Source of the DNA: Nannochloropsis salina CCMP1776
Lineage: Eukaryota; Sar; Eustigmatophyceae; Eustigmatales; Monodopsidaceae
NCBI GenBank assembly: GCA_004565275.1
Contig: SDOX01000110.1
Location: 246 to 64,245 of the forward strand
Reading direction: 5' to 3'
Length of the DNA: 64,000 bases
In this document: positions 34,286 through 45,420 of the stretch, in pieces
How the letters are laid out: each line of letters begins with the position of its first letter
Numbering within the stretch: position 1 is the stretch's first letter
Program-made: the position numbers and the translations under genes
Notes under the pieces: generated by a model
What the model saw: only the letters and a program-made list of their open reading frames with translations
What the model was told of the DNA's origin: nothing
Databases searched by the model: none

Positions 34286-35268
34286 TATATCACCGTTTGC
34301 TTGTCATCATTTGTATCTTGTAGAGCGCATTGAAGTAATTCAACAGACTTTAACCTAGGATAACCGCTGTTTCCGCTTCTCTCCTACTAACCTTCTTTCG
34401 CACTTGGCTGTCGTCTTTTCCATCAACCGATTCATCAACCTGCTCAAAGCTGCAACCACCTGCGAAAATAAAAGGAGCGAGATCAAAGTGAGGCTTCATC
34501 GTGTATAGTTCTGTTCATCACAAAGGAGTCCCACACTGCCCGCGTCAGGATGTTGAAGCATCGCCGAAATCGCCAACAAGGATCTTCGTCTTGGCAGCCT
34601 AGTCGAAGCGGAAGAAGCAAAGCACGGGGTGAAAAGCAATTTTCCTCGAGAAGTAAGACCGAGACGACTTAAAGAATACTACTTGTATCGCTAACACGCG
34701 GTCAGCTCATGCACTTGCCCATGTGCATTGTATTAAAGTACTCGTAGAAGTTGGAAATATAGGTTAATGATGAACATTAAACGTCCCAAAATTTGTTTGT
34801 GCTCAAGGAAAATTATCTTAATAAGGATATAAGGATGAATGGAATAGCACTCGAAGTACAGGTGTCCCGATCTAGTTGAGGTGTGCGATTTCATGTTCTG
34901 ATGATCGTCATTTATGTAGGTAAAGGCATTGAATTCTACACACGAGAAAAATTCCCACCATACGGATACCGGCGAGTATTGATGACCTGTCATACTCAAT
35001 AATGAGAGCCAGTAGGACATTGGGACGTGCCTTGCACGAGTGTAAGTACAGACAACAGCTGAGAAGGCAGAATAAGCGAGAAGGAGTGTCACCAAAAAAT
35101 ACATAATTCGCTTGCTTACTTCACAGTGTTAAGACTGAACTATCTACATTAAGCTGCTATTGCATTTTTCGAACGCCTTCACTCCCCACCTTTCAACATG
35201 GGTCCTCAAGCGTATTATCAGAGTTTTCCACAACCAACGCTCCACACTCCTCAGTATTCCCACCTAGT
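34286..35268. other. Region without a firm gene
   Basis: About 980 bases separate the SAC3-like fragment from the NYN gene. A short minus-strand segment at about 34392-34455 has a good acceptor (TTTCGCAG) and could be an upstream SAC3 exon, but its phase does not join cleanly. Otherwise the stretch is AT-richer and shows nothing I can support. Confidence 0.35.
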
Positions 35269-37015
35269 CTAGTGCCTTCCGATCTCCGTCTGTCCCTCAT
35301 TCCTTCTCGATTTCAGAGCCTGCAAGCCCACATGCCCCGGATTGGGCAAAAAATCGTTCGCAAAGAACGTGTAAGACACCCGGTTGCGTTGCAGGAATGG
35401 ACGCAAGGATGGGTCCCGGGCGCAATGGTCTCGAAAGCAGTCATTCGAGAGGACGAGGGCGTTCTGGTCGAGGGAAACGGGGACAAGGGTGAGTCAACAA
35501 GGGCAAGTGAACACGAGGCTGGGGACCTGAACGTAAGAAGGACCATTTTGAAAAAAGGAGCACTCCAAAGACCAAGATGAGAGTCTGCGGGTGACGTTGG
35601 AAGGCAGGGAGCTGAGCGACACGCAGAGGATGTCGCCCTTCCAGTCCGCCCTCCCTCTCTCCCACCCTTCTCCCCTCCCTCCCTCCTCCCATGCTCCCCC
35701 CCCGCTGTCCCCTACCTTTTCCCGTGCGAACTCCAAGATGTAAAGGTCGTCGTTATCCGTGGGGGGGATGGTCGCCAACCACCGTCTGTCTACCATGGAC
35801 TGCAGGGATTCCTGGGCCTCTGTTTGCATCATCACATTCCCACCCCCGCCTTCCCGCCCTCCCGCCCTCCCTCCCCCGGGACCTTTCCGCCGTAGCGCGT
35901 AGGCGGGAATGAAGGCGGCGACGCCAATGCTCCGACCACGGAAATAGGAAATGGCCGAGGCGATACGGCTAGCGTCGATCCGGGCGTTGAGGGGGGCGGG
36001 GCCGGACGTGGTCACCGCGTCCTCTGGGGCGTCGTGCATGCCGACGTTGGCAGCGTCGATGACCACCTGGAGGGAGGAAGGAAGGGAGGGAGGGAGTGAG
36101 TGAGTGAGTGAGTGAGTGAGGGAGCGAGGGAGGGAGGGAGGGAGGGAGGGAGGGAGGGAGGGCAGGGCTCGGGGCAGGAGGGGTGCATGGAGTACAGGCA
36201 CGTACCTCGATTGGTGGTGTGAGGCGGTCTGCAACCGCTGGCCAGGAAGAAGAGGAGGTCGAGGAAGAAGAAAATTGCCGGGCCCATGGTGTGGAGGAGG
36301 AAGACGAGGTAGGGAGCTCGCCGCCCTCACAAGCACGGGCAAAGGAGGAGGAAGGCCGGTGGGGGCTACCGGATGGATCTGGAGGGGTAAGCCTGGAGCA
36401 CGAGGTGTCCATGTCGGTTCCTTGATCGTGGGGAGGGAGGGGAGGAGGGAGGGAGGGAGGAGGGAGGGAGGAGGGGAGGGGAACTTGCACGCCTGGCTGC
36501 CGGATGCGCTGTGGATTGTGAGAGGACCAGGCCGGGACGTGCAATCCTTCCTGCTGATGGAATCGTCCTTCTTCTGGGTGCACTTGTCTCAGGCATGCTC
36601 CCCGATCGCCCCGCTGTCCCTCATCACCGAGCTCGCATTGCCCATGAAGGTGAGAGGCCTCCGCTCCCCTGGTCGCTTCCGCCCCTTCCCTGGCCGTCCA
36701 CACCATGGTCGTTTCCTCTTCCTTTCCGGTGTTCGACCGTCTCCGCTTCCGTGCGGGCGGGGCGCGGGTCACTCGCACCACGTTTCCATCCAGATCTTCT
36801 TCCGTGATCGTATACCCCTTGCGGCGGTACCTTTGCTTGCGCCCTCCCGAGTGGCCCTCACCTCCTTCCCCTTCCTCCGCATGCACCACATTTCCCAGCG
36901 AGGTGGTAAAAAGCACTCTGGAGGGGACGACCAACATGCTGTTATCTTCGGAGTGTGAGGCGCGGGAGCCGGAGGAGGACGACGGAGGAGGGGAGGAAGG
37001 AGCAGGAACACTCAT
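35269..37015 (-). CDS. NYN/PIN-like domain ribonuclease (Zc3h12a-type)
   Basis: NYN-domain proteins of this type are metal-dependent endoribonucleases (Regnase family) that cleave RNA. Exons on the minus strand are 37015-36206, 36066-35716 and 35463-35269. All join in phase 0 to 451 residues; an in-frame ATG at 37126 would lengthen it. Residues 1-270 are Ser/Pro/Arg-rich and probably disordered. The catalytic fold starts with VVIDAANVGMHD (first Asp), then SYFRGRSIGVAAFIPAY, then PPTDNDDLYILEFAR (paired Asp) and finally VLSNDCFRDH, the usual order of acidic residues. Intron 2 (36067-36205) is a GGGA/GTGA repeat on the plus strand. No CCCH zinc finger is visible. Target and location are unknown. 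Confidence 0.82.
36069..36165. repeat. GGGA/GTGA tract in the NYN gene intron
   Basis: Plus-strand (GGGA)n with an internal (GTGA)n block fills most of the intron. On the coding strand it reads as CCCT/CACT before the acceptor, the usual orientation in this window. Confidence 0.8.
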
Positions 37016-37126
37016 GACTTGGAATGCCCTCCCTCTACTCCGTTCCTTGTGGTCGCGACACCACAGATGGTTCTTTGGGACGCCGTCTAGGGCACAGGGG
37101 CAACCTTGGTGTTGAATGAGGGGCAT

Positions 37127-38001
37127 ATCGGTCGATTAGGATGTCAGCCGCTCAAAATTTGTGACCTGGGGTCCGCAGCCCCGCTTGGAAAGAGGAGGGG
37201 GAGTTTGTCACTAGCCCCTAGAAAGACAAACTTAAAAGCACTGTCTTTGAGTTTTCTTTCAAAAATCCCTTTCATGCCGTCGAAAGAGTGCAGCCATCCC
37301 TCTCACACACCGCCTGTCGCGTACCACCACGTCTCACGCACGAGGTCCTAACCCTTTTGGGTCGAAGGGGAGCTAAGCCCAACGTCACAGCACAAGCGGC
37401 CTCCCTGCCCGGCTTGGACAAGCCTCATTTTGACGTTTTGTTTCCTCGATACGTGGACACTCACTGGCTTTCCTTCACACAGCGTGGTAGACTCTGGTGT
37501 TGCAGCTGGTTAATCACGGTATCGGATGAGTGGGCGGTCACAGCTTGGACTGTGGAGTGGGGACGAAGGAAAGTAGCTCCTCCTACCGCTTATTGAAGGC
37601 CGCTCCCTCACTCGGGCAAACACAAGACCGAGATGCAAAGCTGCAGTCACAAGAAAATAGCGTCGAATTGGTGTTGTCAAGGATCCTCTTGTGTGGAAAG
37701 AGTCCAGGAACAGGGCATGGCGGCGAAAACAAAGAAGGGGACAAGAGTATTTCACAACAGGGCATCTCCCAGGATGCTGCTTTGTGCATGGTTGAGGTAC
37801 GTCAATTTGAGCTCACAGATCAATTAAGCGGACGCTTCCTGACCGCTGGGCTTTCAAAGAGAGTAAACGATTTCAAAACGTGAGGGAGGGGCACATTTTG
37901 TCCAAGGCACTGTAGACTCAGCATGCGCGCGACCGGGCGTATCGTGTGTCAGGGGTGCACTGGCTCGTGTCTGGAGCGTCATGAAGTAATCCTCCTCACG
38001 C
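37127..38001. other. Divergent intergenic region
   Basis: About 875 bases lie between the NYN gene (-) and the PPR-like gene (+). Open frames here are short and lack support. I see no clear promoter motif. Confidence 0.4.
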
Positions 38002-39248
38002 GTGCCATCATACCATCTCATCCACAGCTTCTTTTCGCTTCTCCTCCATCAACCTCTGCCAACGTCCGCCTTCCTCCACCCATTCCCGTCGTTGCCCTCC
38101 CGTCCCTGCCCTCCCCCCCTCCCTCCTCCCCCCCTCGGTCTCTCCCCTTTCGCTCCCTTCCCCACGCTCGGCGCCATCCCCCCCGTGGTTCTCACGGAAG
38201 GAGAGACGGAGCGAAGCAGCGACTTGCTCGCGGAGCTGGACGAACTGGCAGGGGAGGGAAAGTACCAGGAAGCTTTGGCTTTGGTCGGGAGTGGGGGGCA
38301 TGTGGTGGGGCCGCCGCACTACCACAAGGTGAGGGGAAGCGGGGCCAAGCCTTTTCCATCGAGCCCATATATGTATGGGAGCGAGTGTCTGGCTTTTCCA
38401 TCGGCATATGGACGCTGGCATGGTCTGGAGTCTTGATGGCTTCCCTTGTCTGTCCTCGTCGAGCCTCTCCCGGCGCTCTTGTCCTCTTATCTACCGTCGC
38501 TCCCTCAACCTCCCACCCCTCTCCCCTCCTTCCCGCCCTCCCTCCTCCCCAACCGCTCCCTCCTCACCCTTTCTGCCCTTTCCCTCTCCATCTCCGGCGA
38601 GTCCAGGTCATTGCCGCTTGTAAGGCGATGGGGCAGTGGGCCGTGGCCGTGGACACCCTCCAGGACATGCGAAGGCGCCCCGGCATGCAGGTAGGGAGGG
38701 AGGGAGGGAGGGAGGGAGGGAGGGAGGGAGGGAGGGAGGGAGGGAGGGAAGTGGACGTTCGGTNNNNNNNNNNNNNNNNNNNNNNNNNNNNNNNNNNNNN
38801 NNNNNNNNNNNNNNNNNNNNNNNNNNNNNNNNNNNNNNNNNNNNNNNNNNNNNNNNNNNNNNNTCTTACCCTCCCTCCCTCCCTCCCTCCCTCCTCAGAC
38901 CCTCTCGATCACCCGCCATAAATCCACCGATGGCACCCCCTGGTGCGACAACGACTGTCCCTCAGACTTGAACGTGGAGCTCTTCTCCGCCGCCGTGCAG
39001 GTGAATTGGGGGAGGGAGGCATCCCTAGGGACGCCGTCTCGCCGCGTGATAATGAATATGATAAGGGGACAAAGAACTTTTACATGAGCGTCCATTTAAA
39101 TCATCGACTCCCTCTTTTTCTCTCCTCTCCTCCCTCCCTCCCTCCCTCTCGGTAGGACCTCACTCATTTCGACATCACGCAAGCGCGGAGCCTGTCCACC
39201 CTGTCCTGCGAAGGTCCTCAACCCAAGAAGTACAAAGAAAGGGACTGA
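38002..39248 (+). CDS. PPR-like repeat protein, interrupted by a scaffold gap
   Basis: Visible exons are about 38002-38328, 38607-38690, 38899-39000 and 39156-39248, joining in phase. Segments such as LLAELDELAGEGKYQEALALV and VIAACKAMGQWAVAVDTLQDM have the helix-turn-helix look of pentatricopeptide repeats, which bind RNA in organelles (inference). The final part contains TPWCDNDCPSDLNVELFSAA, and the gene stops at TGA 39246-39248. The first 60 or so codons are Pro/Leu-rich and may be intron or targeting sequence, so the start is uncertain. A gap of 100 Ns between exons 2 and 3 may hide further repeats. Family call is tentative. Confidence 0.5.
38691..38751. repeat. GGGA tract leading into the scaffold gap
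   Basis: About fourteen GGGA units directly follow the donor of the second PPR-like exon and end just before the run of Ns. The other side of the gap opens with a CCCT tract (about 38870-38893). Confidence 0.85.
38764..38863. other. Assembly gap of exactly 100 N
   Basis: A 100-N run is a conventional placeholder, so the real distance is unknown. It lies inside an intron flanked by GGGA and CCCT tracts. Confidence 0.99.
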
Positions 39249-40979
39249 TGCAAGCAGGGAAAGAGGGAGGGAAAGAGGGAAGGAAAGAGAGAGGGAAGGA
39301 GAAGACGTGCGAGAGGAGACTTTTTCAGAAGGGAAGGCGGGTCAAGAAGGCAGGGGATGGAGAAGTTCGAAAAAAGGCACGAAAAAGCATGAAAATAACA
39401 ATGACGTTCGTAAAGGAGAACGCGAAAGGTAGTGATAAAGAAAGGACGATTGAGTGGAGCGAACGTGGTCCCAGGTTACGGAACATGTGGTGGGAAGGAG
39501 AAGCGGGAACGTTCAATGATCGTCAAGGTGGTGGTAGTATTTAAAAGGGCGCGAAGCATGCAAACGGGTCCAAAACGGCCCCCAGCCTGGCCAATCAGTG
39601 GCTGTTTTGGGGGAGGAGCGGAGGAGGATCTCAAAGTAACGATTGGAAAACCCCGAGACAGTAACGGTCCACACTCCGAGATGGTAACGGTCGAGACCAC
39701 CTGAGCATGTGTGGGAGAACTTCGAAAATTTTGAACATGCATTGATAAAACCAGCGATTGGTATGAGACGAATGTGTAACATCGTCTATTTGACAGTTGA
39801 CACATTTTGCTTTTTGGATGGTGGTTCCACGCGCCCGTTGTGCGAGGCCTGCGAAAATATTGCTTATTGAATAAATCGTCACGGGACACCGAACTTTATA
39901 GCTCTATCGGACAGGTTCTTAACAAGCATAGTTTTTTCATAGGTCGAAACATAAACATCTTTGTCATCAATCTCATCAAAAAATAGGAAGAGAGCGTACG
40001 CCTCCTTTCCTTAAAAATTTTCGTGACAAGTAGTAAACGTAACCATAAGTTGTTTCGAATCACGCATGGCTTCAGAAGAATCTTCTCTTACCTAACATGC
40101 CTCATTTCGTGAAACTATTTGAGGCTGAGCTTGCGAAACGGCTGCCAAAGAGAAGCACTTGCAGAACATTGTGGAGCGTAGTGACAATCCGAAGCGACCC
40201 GGAAGTAGAAGCAAATCTTGTTTGGTTGCCCTCTTCAACCGGGTCGACGGTCCCAAAAGTGCACACCATGTAGCCGGAAAAAGCAAAACAAACCTGGTCT
40301 ATCGCATCCCTATTCCTAATATCGACGGGAGCATCCACATATCGAGCTGATTTTAAAGGCTGCACCAAAAAATGATTCGGTACAGGGTGCACAATTTCTC
40401 ATACTCTTCCTCGTGTTGGTCTGCTTCGCTGCAGCGGTAGCTTTAGCTACGCTGTGCTTGTCCCCTACTTTTGACCGAAGAGGGGAAGCAGACGAATCCT
40501 TCCATTTGATACTTATTGACAAGGGAATTCAAAAGCTTGTGATAGAAGAAACGAGACAATTTACCACATAAATGCGGGTGACATCATGTAGATAAAGGAA
40601 AACAAGGTTGCCGTTACGGGGGTCGTGTTTTTCCTTCATCCAGATCTCCTTCACAGCCGTGAACGGGCAAGAGGGTGGCCCACTTTACGAGCAGGAGAGT
40701 TCCGAATGCGCGGCAGCCGTTTTGGTGTTCATCTCACCATCACTTTGCAGCGATGACAACCCGAAATCGGGCGGAAGGGTTGCTGGAGCCTTCGGGCGTA
40801 TCTCATGCATGATTGCCGTCCTGTCCTCTCTCCCTCAAGCATGTGTCTTGCTTGCTCCGGCCCTCGCATCCCTGCATTTATGCCACCTATCTCACATTAC
40901 TTCACGTACAAAATTCTTGCCCTGACGTGCTTCGTATACTCTCGTTGCCATCACGACAGGAACGCACCCCCTATTAAAA
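39249..40979. other. Gene-poor AT-richer region
   Basis: About 1.7 kb lies between two plus-strand genes. The first 100 bases after the PPR-like stop are GGGA/AAGG-rich. The rest is AT-richer, with no supported exon and no simple-repeat tract. The last few hundred bases should hold the promoter of the plastid protein. Confidence 0.45.
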
Positions 40980-43900
40980 ATGCGGGTCCTGCCAGCTTGC
41001 TGCGTCTTATCCGGGGCGGTGGCGGCCGTGGCGGCCTCGTCCCTTCGAGGTACGCTCCAATGGCTCTTTGTGTACATTTTATGGGGGATTCCTCCTTGCT
41101 GGCTCGTGACTCCTACTCACACTTCGCTCTACTCTCCTCCCGCACAGAGGCCGCCTTCGTCGCCCCCTCCCTCCCTTCTTCCCCCCCTTCCTCCCTCCTA
41201 CCCTCCACCCTGTCGCGTCCACCCCGCACTATGTTGACTATGACGAAGGCTGATGGGGAGCAAGGGAAGAAACGTGCCAAGACTGTGGGAGGCACATGGA
41301 TCGGGCGGGTGGCTCAAGGCGTGAGCACTGCGGCCATGCTGGCCTTTCCATCCAATCTCATCATTGCCCCGGTCGTCGACGGTCCCCAATCCCTCTCCTT
41401 CACCCTCGCCCCTTCCCGGGCCAACGCCGCAGAGGCAGCGGCGGAAAAGAGCGACTTGAAGAGCTTGCTGTCGGATTACTCCACCACGGTCTCCAAGAAG
41501 GAAGAAGAAGCGAAAGCCGCAGAAGAGGCCGCGGCGCAGAAAGCGGCGACCCCTCCCCCTGCCCCGACCAAGAAGCCGGCGCCCGCCCCGGTGAGAAAAG
41601 GGAAAGGAAGGAGGGGAGGCTTGGGAAAGAAAAAAGAAGAAGACGACGGGTGGGACAAGGAAGAGGCAGGGAGAGACGCCCTCTCGGAGACGGCGAGCGT
41701 GCCCGGGGTCGCATTCCATCATAGCCTCGCGTGCCTGAAGAAAGGAGGGCTTGCGACTTCCTCTCCGTATTTTTCATCAAAAAAAGCATCGCCCTCCCCC
41801 CCAATATCTCCGTTATGTACCCTCCATTTTGCCCTTTCTCTCTTCCTCCTTCCTCCTCCCTCTCTCAACTCTCCCCCCCCCCTCCCTCCCTCCATCCTTC
41901 CTAGGCACGCACCCCTTCTCCCTCCCCTAAACCCAAAGCCACGCCCAAACCTGCGCCGGCACCTCCTGCGGCTGCCCCTCCCACGGTCACGCCACCCGCT
42001 GCATCGCCCCCTGCCGTCCCTCCTCCTTCTCCTTCCCCCCCCTCCCCGCCCCCTGCTCCCCAACCTGCTCCCCAACCTGCTCCCCAACCTGCTCCCCAAC
42101 CTGCTCCCAAACCTGCTCCCAAACCTGCTCCCAAGCCCGCTCCCAAACCCGCCGTGAAGAAAGCTGCCGCCCCCTCAGCAGCGGCGACGGCGGAAGCCAA
42201 GCGGGCCAAGGAACTGGCGAAGCAAAAAGCGGAAGCCGCCGCCAAAGCGGCTGCGGACAAAGTAGCGGCCGAAGAGAAAGTGAAGGAGGACGCCCGTGCT
42301 GCATTTGTGAAGCAGTTGAACGAAAAACGGGAGAAATTTGGACTGGCCCCGTCCAAAACCATGATCGCACCCAAGGTACCCCTCCCTCCCTCCCTCCCTC
42401 CCTCCCTTTCGGGTCGACCCTCCCCCCCGTCCTGACTCTTCCTCCCCTCCTCCCCTCCCTCAGGTAATCGCGCCCGCCTCCCGGGCTCCTGTCCAGAAAG
42501 CCGTCGACCTCCTCCCCGAAGAGAAGCAACTTCAGGCCTTCCAAGAGAAAGAGAAGACTCTCGCCGCGTCCTTGAAGACCCTCAAGGCGGAGGTTGCCAA
42601 CACGGAGAAGGAGCTTAAAAAGGCGACGGCGGCGGAGACGGTAGGGAAGGGGAGAGGGAGGGAGGGAGGGAGGAAGGGAGGGAGGGAGGGAGGGAGGGAG
42701 GGCCGGGGGACGTTCACCACTCCCGAGCTTGCTCCCATCTTAAACTGACGGATCTTTTCCTTTCCCGCCCTTCCTTTGGTGTTTTTTTCGCGCAGGCGGA
42801 CAAGCGACAGGTGGACAAGCTGGAGAAGAAAGCCCGAAAAGCCCGAGGCAAAGAGGCCAAGGACGCGACCAAAGCCGCCAAGAAGGAAGGGGAGAAGGTG
42901 TTGAAGGCGGCGCAGCAGGAGAAACGCGGCCTGGAAAAAGCTGTGAAGCAGGGCAAGGCCAAGGTGGAAAAGGCGAAAAAAGAGCTGCAGGCGGCGGGGA
43001 AGAGGGTGGAGGGGCAGCGACGGGCGGTGACCAAGAGGAAGGGGGAGATGGCGAAGAAGTGCGTGAGAGGGAGGGAGGGCCGGAGGGAGATGAGAAAGTG
43101 GGCGCAGGAGCATGGGGTCTGACTTGTTTTCCTCTTCGCACGTGTCCAGGGCCCGGGAAGACGCACAAAAAGCGCGGGAAAAAGCCGAAAGAGAAGCCAA
43201 GGCCGCCGCCGAGAAGGTGAGGGGGAGGGAAGGAGGGAGGGAGGGAGAGAGGGAAGGGGTAGCCACAGCCTTGGATGGTGGGCGTCACAGACCTCATGGT
43301 CCGGGCGGACATGGGCCGGCACTCGAAGCGATCATGGGCAGGCAAGGTGTCATGGCAATCACGCCCCACCCGAGACCGATCTTGATTATGAAAAGCGGGG
43401 GCTCCGATTCTCTTCTGATGCCTCATCCCATTCCCACCCCTGCCAATACCCTCATTCACACCCCTTTCTGTCTCTCCACGCATGCCTGTGCGTCCCCTCC
43501 CCTGCCTTCTTTGCACTCCTACTCGCGACGTTGGCCACGAATAGTCAGGATCCCCACGTACGGTAGTCCATCTTCTAACTCACTCACTCACTCACTCACT
43601 CCCTTCCTCCCTCCCTCCCGCCCGCCCGCCCTCCTTCCTTCCTCCCTCCCCTCCTTCCCTGTGCAGGCCGCCAAGGCGAAGGCACAGAAGAAGAAAGACA
43701 ATCAACGGAAGCTTCAGGCTCTGGAGAAGAGCTACAAGAGCAAAAGCGCTAGCTTGGCCAAGCAGGTACCTCCCTCCTTCCCTCCCTCCCTCCCTCCCTC
43801 CCTCCCTCCCTCCCTATTTTCTCCCCTTGACGTACCTCCCTTTCAGTGCCTCCAGGCATTCCATCTCTTCCTTGATTCTCTTTCTCACCCTTTCCTCCTT

Positions 43901-44135
43901 CTCAAACTGCCATTTCCCTCCCTCCTTTCTTCTTTTCGTGTTTTTTCCTCCACTTTTCCCTTCCCTCACCACCTCTCCCTCTTTTTCCTCCTTCCTATCC
44001 CGCTCTACCCCCTTCCAGTTGCAGAAGACGGTCAAGGACGGTAGCAAGGAGAACGTGGCAAAGGTCAAGAAATCCATCGCCGACGCCAAGGCCTCCTTCC
44101 AGAGCGAGAAGAAGGTGCTGCTGCAACCCATCTAA
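40980..44135 (+). CDS. Plastid-targeted Ala/Lys-rich coiled-coil protein
   Basis: Exons 40980-41049, 41148-41590, 41905-42375, 42464-42640, 42796-43058, 43150-43216, 43667-43765 and 44019-44135 join in phase to 568 residues. The start is a signal peptide (MRVLPACCVLSGAVAAVAAS) followed by EAAFVAP. This is the heterokont two-step plastid signal, with Phe after the cleavage site. A second hydrophobic stretch ending SRANA then AEAAAE resembles a thylakoid-lumen signal. A Pro-rich linker with eight PAPQ/PAPK repeats (about 221-252) follows, and then some 300 residues of Ala/Lys/Glu heptad-like sequence, a long coiled coil. I recognise no family. Plastid location is inferred from the signal; a structural or scaffold role is a guess. 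Confidence 0.75.
42052..42147 (+). repeat. Eight 12-base coding repeats (PAPQ/PAPK)
   Basis: Eight tandem copies of CCTGCTCCCCAA and close variants (CAA changing to AAA/AAG in the later copies) encode Pro-Ala-Pro-Gln, then Pro-Ala-Pro-Lys, in the linker of the plastid coiled-coil protein. Confidence 0.95.
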
Positions 44136-44532
44136 GGATGGGAGGGAGGGGGAGAGTGAGAGGGGGGAAGAGGAAGCTCGCGTGTGAAGGTCGAGGACTG
44201 TTGGGTGTGGGTGGACGGAATGGTGTGGGGGGGGGAAGATGGGAGGGAGGGAGGGGGGGAGGGATGGGAGGGAGGGAGGGAGGGAGGGAGGGGAAAGTTG
44301 GAGAGGAGTTTCCCATCTATCCATTCGAAAGGACAAAGTGGGACGGGGGGGGAAAGAGGGAGGAAGGGAGGGAGGGAGGGAGGAAGGGAGGAAGGAAAGG
44401 GAGGGAGGGAGGGAGAGAGAGAGTGTCTATATTTATACATGACATTTGTGCATCAAAATTCATTCTTCCACGCCTTCTTCCTCTTTTCCCCCGCCCCCCC
44501 CTTCCTTCCCTCCCTCCCTCCCCCCAGGGCAC
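44136..44532. other. GGGA-rich region between two genes
   Basis: Long GGGA tracts at about 44240-44292 and 44360-44420 fill the space between the coiled-coil stop (+) and the last visible THI5-like exon (-). No further exon of either gene is recognisable. Confidence 0.55.
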
Positions 44533-45420
44533 CTGCTACTCCCCGCCGCCTGATGGAGGAGTCTTTGTGCAAGACTTAAGGAATCTGCAAGCATCCCAAC
44601 CCTCATCTGCCTTTGCGCCAGCTCTCTGCCGAATCCATCAAATTGGAAGAGAAGTCGGGAGGGAGGGAGGGAGGGAAAGAGGGAGGGAGGGAGGGAGGGA
44701 GGGAGGGAACGGGAGGAGGAAGCAAGAAAGTTGCTTGTCAGTCCAGACTTAGTCCCAGGATGAGGGTGAAATGAAAAAAGGAAGGAAAGAAGGAAGGAAG
44801 GAAGGAAGAGCAGGAGGAAGGGAGGGAAGGAGGGAGGGAGGGAGGTCGTACTTGAGGCTGTTGATTCGGGAGGTAGGGAGGAGGCCAAGACCGAGGGGAC
44901 TTTTGTGATACATGGCGCTCACAACCTGGACAGGGGCGCCATGAGCCTGGGCGGGGACGACGATGTTTCTGTGAGGCGTGGGAGGGAGACGGAGGGGGCG
45001 AGGGGAGGAGGTAGGGGAGGAGGTAGGGGAGGAGGGAAGGTGAGAGGGAGGAAGGAGGAAGACGTATCTGAGGAGGGGGGGGGGGGGGGGCTAGAAAAGG
45101 AGAGCTTCAAAGAGAGGAAGTTGGGTCAAAGCATACAACCACAATGACCGAATTTTTTTGAAAAAATGCTATGAAGCTATCTTGTACGGGCTACCTCCAC
45201 GCCCACAATAAGCGTCAATCCCGTACCCGTTCCTCCCCCCTGGCCCCCCCACTCACTGCTCTGCGCACCCCAAGGCAAGGTCCCCCCGATCTCCCACAGC
45301 TTCCTGAATGCCCGCGACAACGTCTGCTTCGGATCCGGGACGGACTTTTCCACGCAATACCACGTCTATGCCACGGGACTGGCATAATCCCGATTTGGCC
45401 GCCACCACCAGACCAGCGAA
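44533..45420 (-). CDS. THI5/NMT1-like (periplasmic-binding-fold) protein, fragment
   Basis: THI5/NMT1-type proteins make the thiamine pyrimidine in fungi or act as substrate-binding proteins in bacteria. Three minus-strand exons, 45420-45257, 44968-44852 and 44625-44533, join in phase. Residues read AGLVVAAKSG, SRGIDVVL, GDLALGCAEQNIVVPAQAHG, VQVVSAMYHKSPLGLGLL and INSLKELAQRQMRVGMLADS, which is the order of the N-terminal half of the fold. About 125 residues are visible; members have 300 or more. No start exon (expected LDW-like motif) is found to the right. To the left, after a donor followed by GGGA repeats, no continuation is found. A relic or an assembly join. Its role in thiamine synthesis is only a possibility. 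Confidence 0.65.

Noticed and set aside
35494-36342. Long open frames rich in [12 protein letters not shown] or GREGG on many stretches and both strands
   Set aside because: They arise because stop codons cannot occur in GGGA/CCCT and GTGA/CACT tracts. Real exon frames pass beside them and splice the tracts out.
36421-36484. A 64-base intron in the first NYN exon (plausible GT and AAG ends)
   Set aside because: Removing it would put the downstream exon out of phase with the conserved VVIDAANVG exon, so the segment is more likely kept.
39249-40979. Mobile element or viral remnant in the AT-rich gaps
   Set aside because: I looked for transposase, integrase, reverse transcriptase and terminal repeats in the gene-poor stretches and saw none.
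42052-42147. CRISPR-like array
   Set aside because: The repeats are contiguous 12-base coding units without spacers. The other tandem tracts are also uninterrupted, so no CRISPR array exists.
44905-45387. Plus-strand exons around 44870-44965 and 45300-45387 (ending YHVYATGLA) as a separate gene
   Set aside because: They look coding, but the minus strand gives three exons with better donors and acceptors, perfect phase and a recognisable THI5/NMT1 domain order.
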